Of a stretch of 64,000 bases of DNA, positions 63,333-64,000 are shown in pieces. The stretch's first letter is position 1, and the number at the start of each line of letters is the position of its first letter. The DNA comes from Mycobacterium arosiense ATCC BAA-1401 = DSM 45069. GTDB taxonomy: Bacteria; Actinomycetota; Actinomycetes; Mycobacteriales; Mycobacteriaceae. The stretch lies in the NCBI RefSeq assembly GCF_002086125.1, contig NZ_MVHG01000018.1:16032-80031 (forward strand), in the 5' to 3' direction. The translations under genes and the position numbers were made by a program. The notes below the pieces were generated by a model, which worked only from the letters and a program-made list of their open reading frames with translations, had not been told where the DNA came from and did no database searches.

Positions 63333-63806
63333 GTGAAGCGTGGGATCGTGGTCGGCGTAGCCGGCGTGGCCCTGGTGGCCGCCGCCAGCGCCGGATGTTC
63401 GAGCAACAAATCCAATACCGGGGCGTCGGGCTCGTCGTCATCTGCGGCGGCGGGAGCGGGTCCGGTGCTCATCGTCGACGGTCAGCATCAGAACATCAGT
63501 GGGCAGGTCACCTGCAACGCCGCGGGTGACAACGTCACCATCGGCATCGGCGACCCGACCGCCGGGCTCGGCGCGGTGGTCAGCAACGGGAATCCGCCAC
63601 TGGTGCACTCCGTCGGATTGGGCACCGTCAACGGGATCGCGCTCGGTTTCTCCGACGCGGCGCCCAGCCAGAGCGGCAACGCCGGAGCCGCGGTCAACGG
63701 CAAGGATTGGGCGATCAAGGGCACAGCTACCGGTACCGACATGAGCAACCCACAGCAACCGCAGCAGGTAACCAAGCCATTCGAGTTGGACGTCACCTGC
63801 CCGTAG
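63333..63806 (+). CDS. LpqH-family (19-kDa antigen-like) lipoprotein
   Basis: A 157-residue lipoprotein related to Mtb LpqH: signal MKRGIVVGVAGVALV, lipobox ASAGC with C22, a Ser/Ala-rich linker and the LpqH core (GQVTCNAAGDNVTIGIGD, NPPLVHSVGLGTVNGIALGF, ending VTCP). The two Cys of the core match the LpqH disulfide. The -3 lipobox residue is Ser rather than Leu. GTG at 63333 has GAAGGGA upstream. LpqH proteins are surface-exposed TLR2 ligands. It is not at the usual lpqH locus, so it may be a paralogue. Confidence 0.88.
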   Translation: MKRGIVVGVAGVALVAAASAGCSSNKSNTGASGSSSSAAAGAGPVLIVDGQHQNISGQVTCNAAGDNVTIGIGDPTAGLGAVVSNGNPPLVHSVGLGTVNGIALGFSDAAPSQSGNAGAAVNGKDWAIKGTATGTDMSNPQQPQQVTKPFELDVTCP

Positions 63807-63841
63807 GGCAGGTGCCATAACTCCGAAGAGGGGACGCAGTT

Positions 63842-64000
63842 ATGTCTATGAAACGTGTCGTCGGCGCTGCCGCGTTGGCCGCCGGGCTGAGCATCTCCGC
63901 GGCGACGCTGAACGCCGGGTCGGCGTACTCCGCTCCGCTTGACCCGCCGCCGTGCCCGAATTGCCACGGTGGGGGTGGCGGTGGCGGTGGCGGGGGGAAC
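63842..64000 (+). CDS. Secreted CxxC/glycine-rich protein, 3' truncated by window end
   Basis: Only the first 53 codons are visible. MSMKRVVGAAALAAG begins a signal peptide (cleavage near AYSA-PL), followed by PPPCPNCHGGGGG: a CxxC motif and a glycine run reaching the window end. GAGGGGACGCAG precedes the ATG at 63842. It follows the lipoprotein by 35 bp, so it may share a transcript. Function unknown. Confidence 0.75.
   Translation, partial: MSMKRVVGAAALAAGLSISAATLNAGSAYSAPLDPPPCPNCHGGGGGGGGGGN

Overview
The window is high-G+C actinobacterial DNA. Its gene order and protein families are those of a slow-growing, non-tuberculous Mycobacterium. Nearly every gene from 1 to 54 kb has a recognisable counterpart in the M. 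tuberculosis Rv3549c-Rv3489 interval, in the opposite orientation to H37Rv numbering. This assignment rests on remembered family sequences and gene order; no search was run.

Region 1 (1-22.5 kb) is sterol catabolism. It holds two short-chain dehydrogenases (SDRs), two tandem Ddn-type F420 reductases, fadA5 divergent from the cyp125-fadE28-fadE29-chsH2-chsH1-ltp2 operon (side-chain oxidation down to the 17-ketosteroid), kstD with a MaoC hydratase, hsaE-hsaG-hsaF (end of the ring A/B meta-cleavage pathway), the Rv3531c-Rv3530c-Rv3529c operon, and kshA divergent from a gamma-carbonic-anhydrase-like gene. Where M. tuberculosis carries PPE63 and PPE62/61, this window instead has a palindrome-flanked nuclease-like gene and a small haemophore-like secreted protein.

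Region 2 (22.5-40 kb) holds the ltp3-ltp4-DUF35 aldolase group with a ketosteroid-isomerase-like gene, an F420-dependent oxidoreductase, Rv3519, cyp142, echA19 divergent from fadD19, a kinase/amidohydrolase/ThDP-enzyme run, a beta-lactamase-like gene, and the fadE26-fadE27-fadD17 operon.

Region 3 (40-52 kb) is fdxD-hsd4A followed by the complete mce4 importer: yrbE4A-yrbE4B, mce4A-mce4F and two Mce-associated membrane proteins. Ten good copies of the KstR operator (TnnAACnnGTTnnA) and one degenerate copy sit mostly in divergent promoters, tying import, activation (FadD19, FadD17), side-chain beta-oxidation (ChsE, ChsH, EchA19, Hsd4A, FadA5, Ltp) and ring opening (KstD, KshA, HsaEGF) into one regulon.

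Region 4 (52-64 kb) is more general: Rv3491, otsA (trehalose synthesis) with a 54-residue partner gene, an enoyl-CoA hydratase-like gene, two SDRs, a LytR-CpsA-Psr (LCP) cell-wall ligase, an amidase, an alpha/beta hydrolase, a secreted trypsin-like protease, an LpqH-family lipoprotein, and the start of a secreted CxxC/glycine-rich protein cut by the window end.

The most interesting unexplained signals are: a separate promoter and 14-bp dyad in front of yrbE4A; two near-perfect KstR boxes stranded between convergent genes; a ketosteroid-isomerase fold lacking two of three classical catalytic residues inside the ltp operon; the palindrome-flanked nuclease-like gene; and an 18-bp perfect palindrome in front of a leaderless SxxK hydrolase. 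No transposase, phage, CRISPR array, rRNA or tRNA was seen.
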